Assembly (NCBI RefSeq): GCF_900095385.1
Contig: NZ_FMID01000055.1
Location: 1-64,000 of the forward strand
DNA: 64,000 nt
DNA from: Methanoculleus chikugoensis
Lineage (GTDB): Archaea; Halobacteriota; Methanomicrobia; Methanomicrobiales; Methanoculleaceae
Direction of reading: 5' to 3'
Position 1 is the stretch's first letter, and each line of letters opens with the position of its first letter. This document shows, one piece after another, positions 53,388-61,976 of this stretch. The notes beneath the pieces were generated by a model. It was not told where the DNA came from and made no database searches. It saw only the letters and a list, made by a program, of their open reading frames with translations. The translations under genes were made by a program, and so were the position numbers.

Positions 53388-54489
53388 CGACGGTGAGGAC
53401 GTCCCCGTCCGCGAGCTGGTGAGTGATGCCGACGCGTTGCGCGTCGTGTTTGGCCGAGTCGCCCCAGACTTTTGCGTAACGGAACTTGTCGGCGAAGTCC
53501 CGGTGAAGGCGGTTGCAGACATCCTCGATCGTTGCGGGGCTCCTGATGATCAACGGTTCTTCCATATCCGCAGGGCCGCCGACGGGTTTCAAGTAGACCC
53601 GCATGAAGCCCAGGTTCTCGAATATGGCGTCTTTGAGTTCTTCGATGTGGTAGCCGCTGTGGGCGGATATCATGATCGGCGTTTCGCCGAACCGCTCGGT
53701 CAACTCGCTCTCGATCTTCGCCCGGGTCTTCTCTTCCACCAGGTCGACCTTATTGACCGCGATGAACGCGGGGACGTAGACACGGTTCCCGATCATTGCG
53801 TCGATGAAGTCGTCCTGTGTGACATCGCTACGAATCAGGACATCGGCGTTGACGATCTTGTTCTCTGCCAGGATTGCACGGATCTCCTCGAGATCGAGGT
53901 CGACGGCGCCGACGGTGTTCAGCCGGATACCGCCGGATCCGGCCTTCTTGATGGTGATATCGGGTTTTAGCCGGTTGATCCTGATGCCGGCATCGTGAAG
54001 TTCCCGGAGAAGGACGTCCACGTGCTTCTCGTTGAAGACGTCGACCAGAACCAGGATCAGGTCTGCGGAACGGACGACGGCGATAACCTCTTTCCCGCGG
54101 CCCTTGCCCATGGCCGCACCCGCGATAAGGCCGGGGATATCAAGGATCTGGATCTTTGCACCCCGGTGCTCCATCGAGCCCGGGATGACCGAGACGGTCG
54201 TGAAGGCGTAGGCCGCCGTCTCGCTGAGTTCCGAACCGGTGAGCCTGTTGAGCAGCGTACTTTTACCGACCGATGGGAAGCCGACCAGGACGACGGTGGC
54301 GTCTCCCGACTTCTTCACGGAGTAGCCCTCACCCCCGCCCGAGGACGCCATGGCCCGGGCTACCGCATCGTCACGGATCTTTGCGAGTTTCGCCTTGACG
54401 CGGCCGATATGTTTGGAGGTCGCCTTGTTGTACGGGGTATTCTTGAGCTCGTCCTCAAGTTCTCGTATCTGCTCTTCGACACTGCTCAT
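53374..54489 (-). CDS. DRG-family GTP-binding protein
   Basis: A 371-residue Obg-superfamily GTPase of the DRG/RBG branch. A helical N-terminus (IRELEDELKNTPYNKATSKH) is followed by P-loop GFPSVGKST at 70-78, G2 TTVSVIPGSMEH, G3 DIPGLI, NKVD in AVNKVDLVEE, and a C-terminal TGS domain (VWGDSAKHDAQRVGITHQLA). DRG proteins associate with ribosomes and help stalled translation. Divergent from the tRNA-Glu gene. Confidence 0.94.
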   Translation of the reverse strand: MSSVEEQIRELEDELKNTPYNKATSKHIGRVKAKLAKIRDDAVARAMASSGGGEGYSVKKSGDATVVLVGFPSVGKSTLLNRLTGSELSETAAYAFTTVSVIPGSMEHRGAKIQILDIPGLIAGAAMGKGRGKEVIAVVRSADLILVLVDVFNEKHVDVLLRELHDAGIRINRLKPDITIKKAGSGGIRLNTVGAVDLDLEEIRAILAENKIVNADVLIRSDVTQDDFIDAMIGNRVYVPAFIAVNKVDLVEEKTRAKIESELTERFGETPIMISAHSGYHIEELKDAIFENLGFMRVYLKPVGGPADMEEPLIIRSPATIEDVCNRLHRDFADKFRYAKVWGDSAKHDAQRVGITHQLADGDVLTVVTRR

Positions 54490-54677
54490 TGCTGCCGATA
54501 CAGATATGCGGGGAAGCTACTTATTGGTGTCTGTGATGAAAATCACGAAGCGAAGGGAAAATTCCGGCCCGTATAGGGTTTAGATTGTCCGGCTACCGGG
54601 ATGACCGGAGAAGGCGGAGGACGGGACAGGTTTAAGTATGATAACGGCCAATAATTTAGAGCACGTTGGTGCAATGC

Positions 54678-54752
54678 GCTGCTATAGTGTAGACCGGCCA
54701 ATCATGCAGGACTCTCACTCCTGCGACTGGGGTTCGAATCCCCATAGCAGCA
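54678..54752 (+). tRNA. tRNA-Glu (CTC)
   Basis: Acceptor GCTGCTA/TAGCAGC with discriminator A. Anticodon stem CAGGA/TCCTG encloses loop CTCTCAC (anticodon CTC). T arm is TGGGG-TTCGAAT-CCCCA. No intron. It is upstream of the MFS gene; no copy of its 3' end was found downstream, so it does not look like an integration site. Confidence 0.94.
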
Positions 54753-54810
54753 TTCTGTTCTGAGGGCAAGCGCCCATTTCTGCACCGCTCCCCGAGATAG
54801 AGACGATACC

Positions 54811-56019
54811 ATGCACCGCTCCCCCGACAGTGCCCGGAAACCTCAGAAGTATCTCGGGGAACGCGGCCTTGTCGTCCTTATTGCGCTGCTCTCCGCCTTC
54901 GTCCCGCTCTCGACCGATCTCTACCTCCCTGCCCTTCCCGGGATGGGGGATTACTTCGGCGTCTCCGCGAGCCAGACAAACCTCACCCTGATCCTCTTCT
55001 TCATCTTCTTCAGCCTCGGGCTGCTCTTCTGGGGGCCGCTCTCCGACAAATACGGCCGCCGGCCCGTCCTGCTTACGGGGCTTGCCCTGTATGTCGCCGC
55101 AAGCGTCGGATGCGCTTTATCCTGGGATGTATGGCACCTGATCGCCTTCCGCATTCTCCAGGCGATCGGGGGGAGTGCTGCTGCTGCGGTCGCGACCGCG
55201 ATGGTCAAAGACGCCTACGACGGGAGAAAACGGGAGTCGGTGCTCGTGCTCGTCCAGTCGATGGTGGTCATCTCGCCCGCCGTCGCCCCGGTCCTCGGGG
55301 CGTTCATGCTCCCCTACACTTCGTGGCGGGGCCTCTTTGCGGCACTCGCCCTCATCGGCGTCGTCTCGCTCGTCGGCGGTCTCCTCCTCGAAGAGACCAT
55401 ACCCTCGCGGCATAACGGCACCGTGGGGCAGTCCGTCCGCCGGCTCGGGGCGGTGCTCAAGAACCCCGGTTTCGCCTCGCTCCTCATCGTCTTCTCGCTC
55501 GTGAGCACCGCATCGCTCGCGTTCGTCTCCGCTTCGTCGTATATCTACCAGGAGGGGTTCGGGCTCTCGGAACAGTCGTACAGTTTCTACTTCGCCCTCA
55601 ACGCCGCAGGCCTGATAGCCGGCCCGTTCCTCTACCTCCGGCTCTCCCGGCACGCGAGCCGCAGAACGATCGTCGCCTCCGGATTCGCCGTCATCCTCGC
55701 CGGTGGCGCACTCGTCTGCCTCTTCGGGAACCTGGGGCCGCTCTTCTTTGCCCTCGCCCTCTTCCCGGCCTCCATGATGGGCAGCTGCGTGCGTTCCCCG
55801 GGAGCATTCCTCATGCTCGAACAGCAGAAGGAGGATACGGGCTCCGCGTCAGCCCTGATCAACTGCTCGGGCCTCGTCTTCGGCAGTGCCGGGATGGTTC
55901 TCGTCTTCCTTGCCGGGGAGAATCTCGTCCTCAGCCTCGGGGCGATCAACGTGGCGGTCGGGATGGTGTGTCTCGTGGGATGGGCGGCGATCGGGAGACG
56001 GGGGCTGGTGAGGTTCTGA
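54811..56019 (+). CDS. Bcr/CflA-type MFS drug efflux transporter
   Basis: A 402-residue major facilitator protein with 12 predicted segments. The N-terminal SAFVPLSTDLYLPALPGMGD is the Bcr/CflA (DHA1) signature, followed by the loop 2-3 motif GPLSDKYGRRPVLLTG, FRILQAIGGSAAAAVATAMV and the antiporter motif C-like AVAPVLGAFMLPYTSWRGLF. It probably exports small drugs or metabolites by proton antiport. It is followed one base later by a short ORF and then the AT-rich island. Confidence 0.93.
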   Translation: MHRSPDSARKPQKYLGERGLVVLIALLSAFVPLSTDLYLPALPGMGDYFGVSASQTNLTLILFFIFFSLGLLFWGPLSDKYGRRPVLLTGLALYVAASVGCALSWDVWHLIAFRILQAIGGSAAAAVATAMVKDAYDGRKRESVLVLVQSMVVISPAVAPVLGAFMLPYTSWRGLFAALALIGVVSLVGGLLLEETIPSRHNGTVGQSVRRLGAVLKNPGFASLLIVFSLVSTASLAFVSASSYIYQEGFGLSEQSYSFYFALNAAGLIAGPFLYLRLSRHASRRTIVASGFAVILAGGALVCLFGNLGPLFFALALFPASMMGSCVRSPGAFLMLEQQKEDTGSASALINCSGLVFGSAGMVLVFLAGENLVLSLGAINVAVGMVCLVGWAAIGRRGLVRF

Positions 56020-56020
56020 A

Positions 56021-56179
56021 ATGATCCTGAAGTACACCCCGCCGAAGAAGAAACTTTCGGAGATCCTCAAAGAATTCGGGCCGAACCCTGCGCTGGCCGA
56101 CTCGGTCGCGAAAGCCTCGCGCGAGATGAGAAATGCTTCGATGCCGACGCTTGATACGCATTTATACCGATCGTTTTGA
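56021..56179 (+). CDS. 52-residue ORF at island edge
   Basis: This ORF starts one base after the MFS stop: MILKYTPPKKKLSEILKEFG, then PNPALADSVAKASREMRNAS and a tail MPTLDTHLYRSF. The first 45 codons have the GC-rich codon use of the backbone, while the tail runs into AT-rich DNA at about 56160. It may be a real small gene or the stump of a longer gene cut off by the island. No family is recognised. Confidence 0.4.
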   Translation: MILKYTPPKKKLSEILKEFGPNPALADSVAKASREMRNASMPTLDTHLYRSF

Positions 56180-56441
56180 AAAATATTTTCAAATTTTCCT
56201 CTCACCTCTTACTGTTCTTCTCCCCTGCAGACATCGCTCGGGCCTTAAAATCTTTGCTGGAACCAGTTTTATCCGAGTGCGACTGAATTCGCTGTGCATC
56301 CGCTTTGGTCATACCCTTTTTTGTCATATACGCCCTCCTTTTCAGTGAGTTTTCTCAACACGACTCATCAGTTAATGGTTAAATGTGGTTCACTTCTACA
56401 CCCTACCACCTCCTCTAATCACGATCCAGAAAGCCTACCAC

Positions 56442-57275
56442 TTACCAGGCATAGACTGCTCCTCGGGAGGCATAGTTGCGAACGTTGAGTATCTGCTCGA
56501 GCAGGTCTGTACTCACCATGTCAATGGGATATTCTCGAAAAGGATATTGGGTATTCTGGAATATGTTTCCGGATGGAGCGATCATCAGGTACGAATCTCG
56601 CATGAGATCTGCTGATTCAAAAACAGGCAGTTCTCCCGTGCGCAACAGAGTACCTTCATGCCTTATTTTGAATTCCTGAAATTCGTCCTGGGTTATCGCC
56701 AGCGGGATTACTGCATGATCGTTCTGACCCCTTACGTGCAGGAATTGGAAGACTTTCCACCTGTGAGGATCGAGTGCCCGGATCAGCTCCGACAGATCCT
56801 CCTGGAATGTAAATTTCGTCACTGTGGTGTTTATTTTGAGTTTCATCCCGAGTTTGTGCACAATCCGGGCAACTTCGATTGCATGCTGAACATGCGTACC
56901 GTCTCCGCGTCCAAGGGTCTTTTCAACCAAATCCGAAGCCGAATCAATGGACAGCCCGATCCAATCCACATGAGTGGACAGGCGGTTCAGGGCGTTTTCA
57001 TCAAGGAGAGACCCGTTGGTTGTGATGCTAACGACAAGCCCCATCTTTTTTGCCGCTGCAACGGCATCATAGATCAGGCTGCTACACATCGGCTCGCCGC
57101 CGACAAAGTTGATCTTTTCAATGCCCAACCGAACAAGGTGCTTAAGAACATAGAGCGCTTTCTCGCGCGATCTCAACTCACCGGTGAGTTTCTGCATGCA
57201 GCAGAAAGAGCAGTTATAGTTGCACGCGGAAGTGAAATGCCAGTTTGCTGATTTGACATTAACCGTGGCCGACAT
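56442..57275 (-). CDS. Prokaryotic viperin homologue (radical SAM)
   Basis: A 277-residue radical SAM protein. CNYNCSFC (C18, C22, C25) binds the [4Fe-4S] cluster, and the SAM motif GGEP sits in EKINFVGGEP (59-62). The viperin-specific features are all here: ITTNGSLL (84-91), SIDSAS then LGRGDG, KINTTVTKF, the highly diagnostic RWKVFQFL (172-179), MRDSYLM, and an end at RGAVYAW that lines up with RGGKYIW of animal viperin. Viperins dehydrate CTP (or GTP/UTP in prokaryotes) to chain-terminating ddh-nucleotides that block viral RNA synthesis. A TATA box at 57301-57308 predicts a leaderless transcript. No nucleotide kinase is adjacent. Confidence 0.9.
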   Translation of the reverse strand: MSATVNVKSANWHFTSACNYNCSFCCMQKLTGELRSREKALYVLKHLVRLGIEKINFVGGEPMCSSLIYDAVAAAKKMGLVVSITTNGSLLDENALNRLSTHVDWIGLSIDSASDLVEKTLGRGDGTHVQHAIEVARIVHKLGMKLKINTTVTKFTFQEDLSELIRALDPHRWKVFQFLHVRGQNDHAVIPLAITQDEFQEFKIRHEGTLLRTGELPVFESADLMRDSYLMIAPSGNIFQNTQYPFREYPIDMVSTDLLEQILNVRNYASRGAVYAW

Positions 57276-57300
57276 ACAAGAAAGAGATATGCCATTGAGG

Positions 57301-57365
57301 TATAAATTAAATCCAAGGCGTAATTGGAATCTATTACTGTTTTACACATGGCAAGTATTTATATA
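57301..57365. promoter_or_regulatory. Divergent core promoters of viperin and 555-residue gene
   Basis: Reverse-strand AATTTATA (57301-57308) is 29 bases from the viperin ATG, giving a leaderless mRNA. Forward TTTATATA (57358-57365) is followed by about 30 bases of leader with GGAG at 57412-57415, five bases before ATG 57421. The two mRNAs are thus made differently although the promoters are only 50 bases apart. Confidence 0.62.
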
Positions 57366-57420
57366 GGGACTCATGTAACCGATCAACACACGTGGATATC
57401 AACCACCTCATGGAGTCATT

Positions 57421-59088
57421 ATGAGTAAATCCAGTACGATTACCGAGAAAGGCTGGTGGATCCTCAAACTTTTCATTATCCGTGAAGGGCTGGCGCAAAG
57501 GGATTACAAATACAACCCATTCAGGACAGAGACACCTGAATATCTTCTTCCAACAGAGCACTTCTACTCATATCCAAGGCACATCAACTTCATGCTCGAT
57601 CATAAGGTAAGTGTCCCTACCGCTTCAAGTTGGTGCGAGAAATTCCATAAGATGGGACTACTCAAGAAAGAGTCAAGACGGACGGGATTTGGCCGTGCCT
57701 TCCAAAAGACACAGCATTATTACATCAACCCGGATCTCGATGCGTTTAAACAGATTCTGAACATTACTATCGAGCATTCATTGCCTCGTGAGTTGACGAA
57801 GCTCTTCGGCGAGTATTATTTCCAGAGCAGAATCAGCGAATCTCTCATTCGGGAGATATTGTTCGCAAAGGGCGTGAAGATGCTCACTGTAATCAACATG
57901 TTCGATTGGGAGCCACATGAGGCTGAAGAGGTTTTCTGGATATGGAAAGCTGAAACTGATCAGACATTTCAGGAACTTCAACAAGCATATGTTGCGCATT
58001 TCTATGAAAAGAATAAGGAATCGTGGGATTTTGCGACATCAAACCGCTGGAACCAGTTAACATGCATGCAGATCAAGATACCCGTATTCCCCGCTGATAT
58101 GGATACGGGCGAGCAAATGGAGCGTATCAGGGAGAATTTCGGATCAGAACCCTTCAGACTTTACGATAATCAGCTCCCGTATCTGGATTACGCTAGTTTC
58201 CTTCGAGATTATCAACGGTTGCATGAATACAATTTTCTCATCCTTCCCATCCTTGCCCTCATCAAAGTCTCACCGAATGCCTGTCTTTACTTTCTTTCAC
58301 AGAACTGGCAGGGATTTACGTTTTCCGTGGAACTCTTCTACGGTGGCCAGAAGGGACCATCCTGCGACCTGCTGGTCAACCTCTTTTTCCTTGCAATTAA
58401 CGATATGACTCAAAATCCTCGAACACCGCTCAATTCGATTGTAAGCCGGATACACTTCCGTGATATCCCACGCGAATTGGATTCCAAAGGCAACCTCACA
58501 ACAGAAAACGCACTTGCCGCAGTATACTTGAAAAATTACCACACTTTATATTATGACGTTGGTTTTTCAACAAAGGGGGTTGAATCATCAGGCATAACCC
58601 CTATCCCGTATCAGCAAAACGCCCAGCAATCCGAAGGTCTAGCCTTCTGGATCAAGACCTGGCTGAAGAGGCAATACGCCATGTGGTACCAGGAGATAGA
58701 AATTAAGGATTTCCTGCGTCTCATTGAACTTTTGCAGAGCGATGATCCTATCGGCACCAGACTACGGGAGCGATTTCCGAACAGGATGAAAAACATCCTC
58801 TCTGCATATGATAAGCAAAAAATTCCGGGCGAACAATTCAAGAAATACCTCCTTAACGAGTTGAATAACGTGCTAGAATGCAAAGACCTTTACAATGAAA
58901 AAGCGTTCGCCCACATCACGCTTAGCGAAACCACTCAAGAATTGCTGGAATGCATCCTGGACGAGAAAGAATGGGTTGATGATCCGTGGGGTCTTAAAGA
59001 TATGGAAGTAATTCAGGTCAATCGGCGCCTCCTCGACGAAGCGTTCCCGGATATTTTCTCAGAGCTGGGATCAAGGAGGTGGTTTTAG
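57421..59088 (+). CDS. Unknown 555-residue protein, island-borne
   Basis: A large soluble protein of unknown family. Residues about 1-105 look like a winged-helix domain: ITEKGWWILKLFIIREGLAQ, then VPTASSWCEKFHKMGLLKKE followed by a hydrophilic wing and QHYYINPDLDAFKQIL. The rest (aromatic-rich, alpha-helical; LLVNLFFLAINDMTQNPRTP, PYQQNAQQSEGLAFWIKTWL) shows no catalytic motif, transmembrane helix or signal peptide that I can identify. Codon use is AT-rich relative to the backbone. It is divergent from the viperin gene with facing promoters, so it may be a regulator, sensor or effector of the same system. Confidence 0.72.
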   Translation: MSKSSTITEKGWWILKLFIIREGLAQRDYKYNPFRTETPEYLLPTEHFYSYPRHINFMLDHKVSVPTASSWCEKFHKMGLLKKESRRTGFGRAFQKTQHYYINPDLDAFKQILNITIEHSLPRELTKLFGEYYFQSRISESLIREILFAKGVKMLTVINMFDWEPHEAEEVFWIWKAETDQTFQELQQAYVAHFYEKNKESWDFATSNRWNQLTCMQIKIPVFPADMDTGEQMERIRENFGSEPFRLYDNQLPYLDYASFLRDYQRLHEYNFLILPILALIKVSPNACLYFLSQNWQGFTFSVELFYGGQKGPSCDLLVNLFFLAINDMTQNPRTPLNSIVSRIHFRDIPRELDSKGNLTTENALAAVYLKNYHTLYYDVGFSTKGVESSGITPIPYQQNAQQSEGLAFWIKTWLKRQYAMWYQEIEIKDFLRLIELLQSDDPIGTRLRERFPNRMKNILSAYDKQKIPGEQFKKYLLNELNNVLECKDLYNEKAFAHITLSETTQELLECILDEKEWVDDPWGLKDMEVIQVNRRLLDEAFPDIFSELGSRRWF

Positions 59089-59247
59089 CGAGATCCCTGA
59101 TTCTAAGAGGTAATTGCGGGCAAGGGCAAGTTACAGTAATCCAATGTGAGGCATACCGGGGAAATAGCTCTTGTCCGCTTTCTCAAAATTACCACTAAAA
59201 TCGCTTACCCAACAGCGCTATGTTGGCGATTATAATTGATCTTTCAT

Positions 59248-59376
59248 CTACTTAAAAAAAACATCATCTGCAGTTGGAAGACCCAGATAATTAAGGTAAT
59301 GAGCCAACCCTTTCGAAAAACCTTCAAAATCTGTTGAAATCAGGTTAGGCTCGTATGCAACTAATCCTTCATCCAT
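59248..59376 (-). CDS. 42-residue ORF downstream of the DUF262 gene
   Basis: The small ORF MDEGLVAYEPNLISTDFEGF, then SKGLAHYLNYLGLPTADDVF FK, lies 28 bases after the DUF262 gene stop on the same strand. It is preceded by a strong ribosome-binding site (GGAGG, seven bases before ATG 59376). The peptide is acidic and amphipathic, possibly an inhibitor, antitoxin or adaptor for the nuclease. The rest of 59089-59404 is AT-rich and shows nothing else. Confidence 0.5.
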   Translation of the reverse strand: MDEGLVAYEPNLISTDFEGFSKGLAHYLNYLGLPTADDVFFK

Positions 59377-59404
59377 CTTGTTGCCTCCGCTCCAGTAACG
59401 TTCC

Positions 59405-61186
59405 TTAAATTGCCTCAAATCCCTGCCTGATGATCGCGGCCATCAGCTTGCGCCGCTGCTCAAGGAAGTCCTGATACGGAAGGTGTTCCCAATCTTCGGG
59501 CAGGGCATGCATGGCATGCATCGCCCTCCACTCGTCATCGGAGTAGAGTTTCTGCCTGCGGATCATCGTGACATAATCGGCCGGTGCCATATCGCTGATC
59601 CTGATATTGTCGGGCCATTCTACAAATGCCAGGTTGGCAATCTGGTTGATCCGGGTCATGTCTGTAACGCCCTCTCGTTCGAGCCATGCTCTCGGGAAGA
59701 GGTGGTGGCGGTCGATGAACTTCTTCTTCGCCTGAATAGTCGGATCCATCAGATCGGCAAGATACTTGTTTGAGAAGAGCACCGGTGTCTTCAATTTAAT
59801 CTGCGCTGCATAGAACGCAAAAAGAAGAGGGTGTCGGGTCGAAGAGGAGACCAGGTTGTTCGGGATGGTGATCTGCCAGAAGTCGCTGGTAAGAGTGTTT
59901 GTGATAATCCCTTCAAGTGTTTGCACGAACTCTTCGGCGGTATTGAGATCTTTAATCAGGTTCAGATCGCCATCCATCACCGATTCCGGCGATCCGGTAT
60001 ACCTTCCCGAGAGAATGACCGCATAGAACCATCGCGGGATAAGCCGGTCAAGAACATGTTGGGGCAGGTTGAAGCGATGCCTGCCAAGGATGTAGAATAC
60101 GTAGGTATAGATCAGGGATGTCTGCGATGAGATCAGGTCACCGCTTCTGAACCCGGCACCGACAAGCGACGCGAAGAACTGGTGCCAGTTCGTCAGGTCG
60201 AGCACCTGCCGCTGGGCCTTGCGGAGTTTTGCAAACTGCTCGTCGCGCTTTGCATCGGAATATTCACCAGTGGTAAGATCCTTGCCCCTCAGCACCTGGT
60301 AGACGCTCTTGAGGCGACCACGGGAGAAGGCAAGAGCGACAGATACCCGGAGGAGTTGGTCAGGAGATGGCTGGATGAAGTGGTTATAGGGTGAAGGGCC
60401 CATGCCCGGTGTGGCAGGGAACCGGCACCTAAAGCAGAAATCTTCCAGTTCTTTTCGCAGATCCTCTCCAAAGACGGAAAGCAGTGTCAGAATAAAGTCC
60501 GCCTGATTGAGAGTTACGCCTTGGCTGTTGATCCGGACAAATATATCTGCGACCTGCTCCTCATCGACCGACGAGGCGATCTCAAGAGCGGTGAACGGGT
60601 ACTTCTGAAGATCGAAGAGCCGATCCAGATTATGACTAATCTTTTCTTCCTCTTCACCCGAAATATCTCGTTTTTCACTGAGGGCCTGCAAGAAATCCTT
60701 TATGATACTATAACTCGACCTGCCGTCCGCCCAGATTGCTGAGATATCGGGGATGTACTCGGGATCCTTCCGGATTGCCGCGTCGCACACCTCGAACGTC
60801 CCATTGGCAGGACAGAACGCGATCTCAATTCGCTTCTCCCTGTAATCTCCATCTTTCACCGATTTCCCGCGGAAGACCGAGTAAAGCGAGGTGAGCCGTT
60901 GCTGACCGTCGATGATGAGCAGGCTCGGAACGTTGTGAGCCTTCTCAGAGAGGCCAATCTGCCTGACATCGGTTCTTGAGGGATTAGCCCAGAAGAGGAG
61001 ATAACCGACCGGGAAGCCCTGGTACATAGAGTCGAAAAGATCTCTAACCTTCGTTGACGACCAGACAAACGGCCGCTGGATATCCGGCAGACCGATGTCG
61101 CCGAGGTCGATATAATGGAGCAGGCTGGAGAGGTCCATATCCACCCGCTTGAATACTGTTCTATCGTCATTCATGCCTATCGCCAT
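59405..61186 (-). CDS. DUF262 / HNH-type nuclease (GmrSD-like)
   Basis: A 593-residue protein. The N-terminal DUF262 ParB-like domain has LGDIGLPDIQRPFVWSSTKV, FPVGYLLFW and the DGQQR motif (IDGQQRLTSLYSV, 92-104), then IFVRINSQGVTLNQADFILT. The C-terminal part has an HNH-like nuclease end, KKKFIDRHHLFPRAWLERE (DRHH at 492-495), followed by NQIANLAFVEWPDNIRISDM. This architecture is found in GmrSD-type modification-dependent restriction and in phage-defence proteins. The start at 61186 is supported by TATA box GTATAATT at 61212-61219, 29 bases upstream (leaderless). An open frame to 61441 is not homologous. It belongs to the viperin-bearing island. Confidence 0.86.
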   Translation of the reverse strand: MAIGMNDDRTVFKRVDMDLSSLLHYIDLGDIGLPDIQRPFVWSSTKVRDLFDSMYQGFPVGYLLFWANPSRTDVRQIGLSEKAHNVPSLLIIDGQQRLTSLYSVFRGKSVKDGDYREKRIEIAFCPANGTFEVCDAAIRKDPEYIPDISAIWADGRSSYSIIKDFLQALSEKRDISGEEEEKISHNLDRLFDLQKYPFTALEIASSVDEEQVADIFVRINSQGVTLNQADFILTLLSVFGEDLRKELEDFCFRCRFPATPGMGPSPYNHFIQPSPDQLLRVSVALAFSRGRLKSVYQVLRGKDLTTGEYSDAKRDEQFAKLRKAQRQVLDLTNWHQFFASLVGAGFRSGDLISSQTSLIYTYVFYILGRHRFNLPQHVLDRLIPRWFYAVILSGRYTGSPESVMDGDLNLIKDLNTAEEFVQTLEGIITNTLTSDFWQITIPNNLVSSSTRHPLLFAFYAAQIKLKTPVLFSNKYLADLMDPTIQAKKKFIDRHHLFPRAWLEREGVTDMTRINQIANLAFVEWPDNIRISDMAPADYVTMIRRQKLYSDDEWRAMHAMHALPEDWEHLPYQDFLEQRRKLMAAIIRQGFEAI

Positions 61187-61430
61187 AGAAAGTGTGCAAA
61201 TCCGCTCCTCCGTATAATTAGAGGTGAGATTCAGCCATTCGAGACGGAATAGAATGTGATTAGAGCAAGTGGGCTTTACTGTTTGCATTTGCTCCGGACA
61301 GAGGGGAAGCGATTGGACACATATAGGCGTGACCATGGTCCGGTAGGATGAATTGGGATACGTCATATCGGGATACGTTATCAGCAAACCCGGAGAGCCA
61401 AGAACTCTCAAATGGGAACTCTCGTAAGGA

Positions 61431-61814
61431 TCAACGCTCATCGCCCCGAGCGTCCCCGTGCAGAGCCCTCCGCACCTCGGGCTCCCGGTCTTTTACCGCC
61501 TGCATCGGCGCAAGGCGGGCGCGGGGAGCGTCGAGGCTCCCGAGGAGCGCCCGGGCTGTCCTCGCACGAGCGTTGTAACGCCGATCGGAGAGACGGGCAA
61601 GGAGCGGGTCGACCGCCGCCCGATCCCCGATAGCCTCCGGCACCTCGACGGCACAGAGGACGACCTCATCGTGGGGCGAAGGCCCGACCCCAAACCCACC
61701 GGACCGATCTCCCGACGCAGCCATAGATATCCCCGTTACTCCGGAATTTTGGAAATCCAAAGAGGCAGCATAGGAATCCAGGAAACCATAGGAACTCCGC
61801 GGGGGATTTGTCAT
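61431..61814 (-). pseudogene. HEAT-repeat gene remnant
   Basis: The reverse frame contains VEVPEAIGDRAAVDPLLARL, SDRRYNARARTARALLGSLD and VKDREPEVRRALHGDARG, which are clear HEAT/PBS-lyase repeats. The N-terminal 45 residues (MTNPPRSSYGFLDSYAASLD onwards) are not HEAT-like and lack a ribosome-binding site. It is only two repeats long, so it looks like the stump of a larger gene at the right edge of the AT-rich island. 61815-61976 holds only the leader of the next gene. Confidence 0.55.
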
Positions 61815-61976
61815 GTAGAATCATTACAAAACCTATAAAGCCGATCTGGTAACACGCTTTAAGGTTCATACCGATTATCGGTTTGGCTTTCCGGGAGACG
61901 GTTCATATGCCGGGGAACCTGAACTGCAGAATCATAAAGATGCTCGAATAGACAGTCACAACATGAGGCGACAACC

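Noticed and set aside
54678-61440. tRNA-Glu as integration site of the island
   Set aside because: No duplicate of the tRNA 3' end was found to the right, no integrase is present, and the MFS gene with backbone composition lies between the tRNA and the AT-rich segment.
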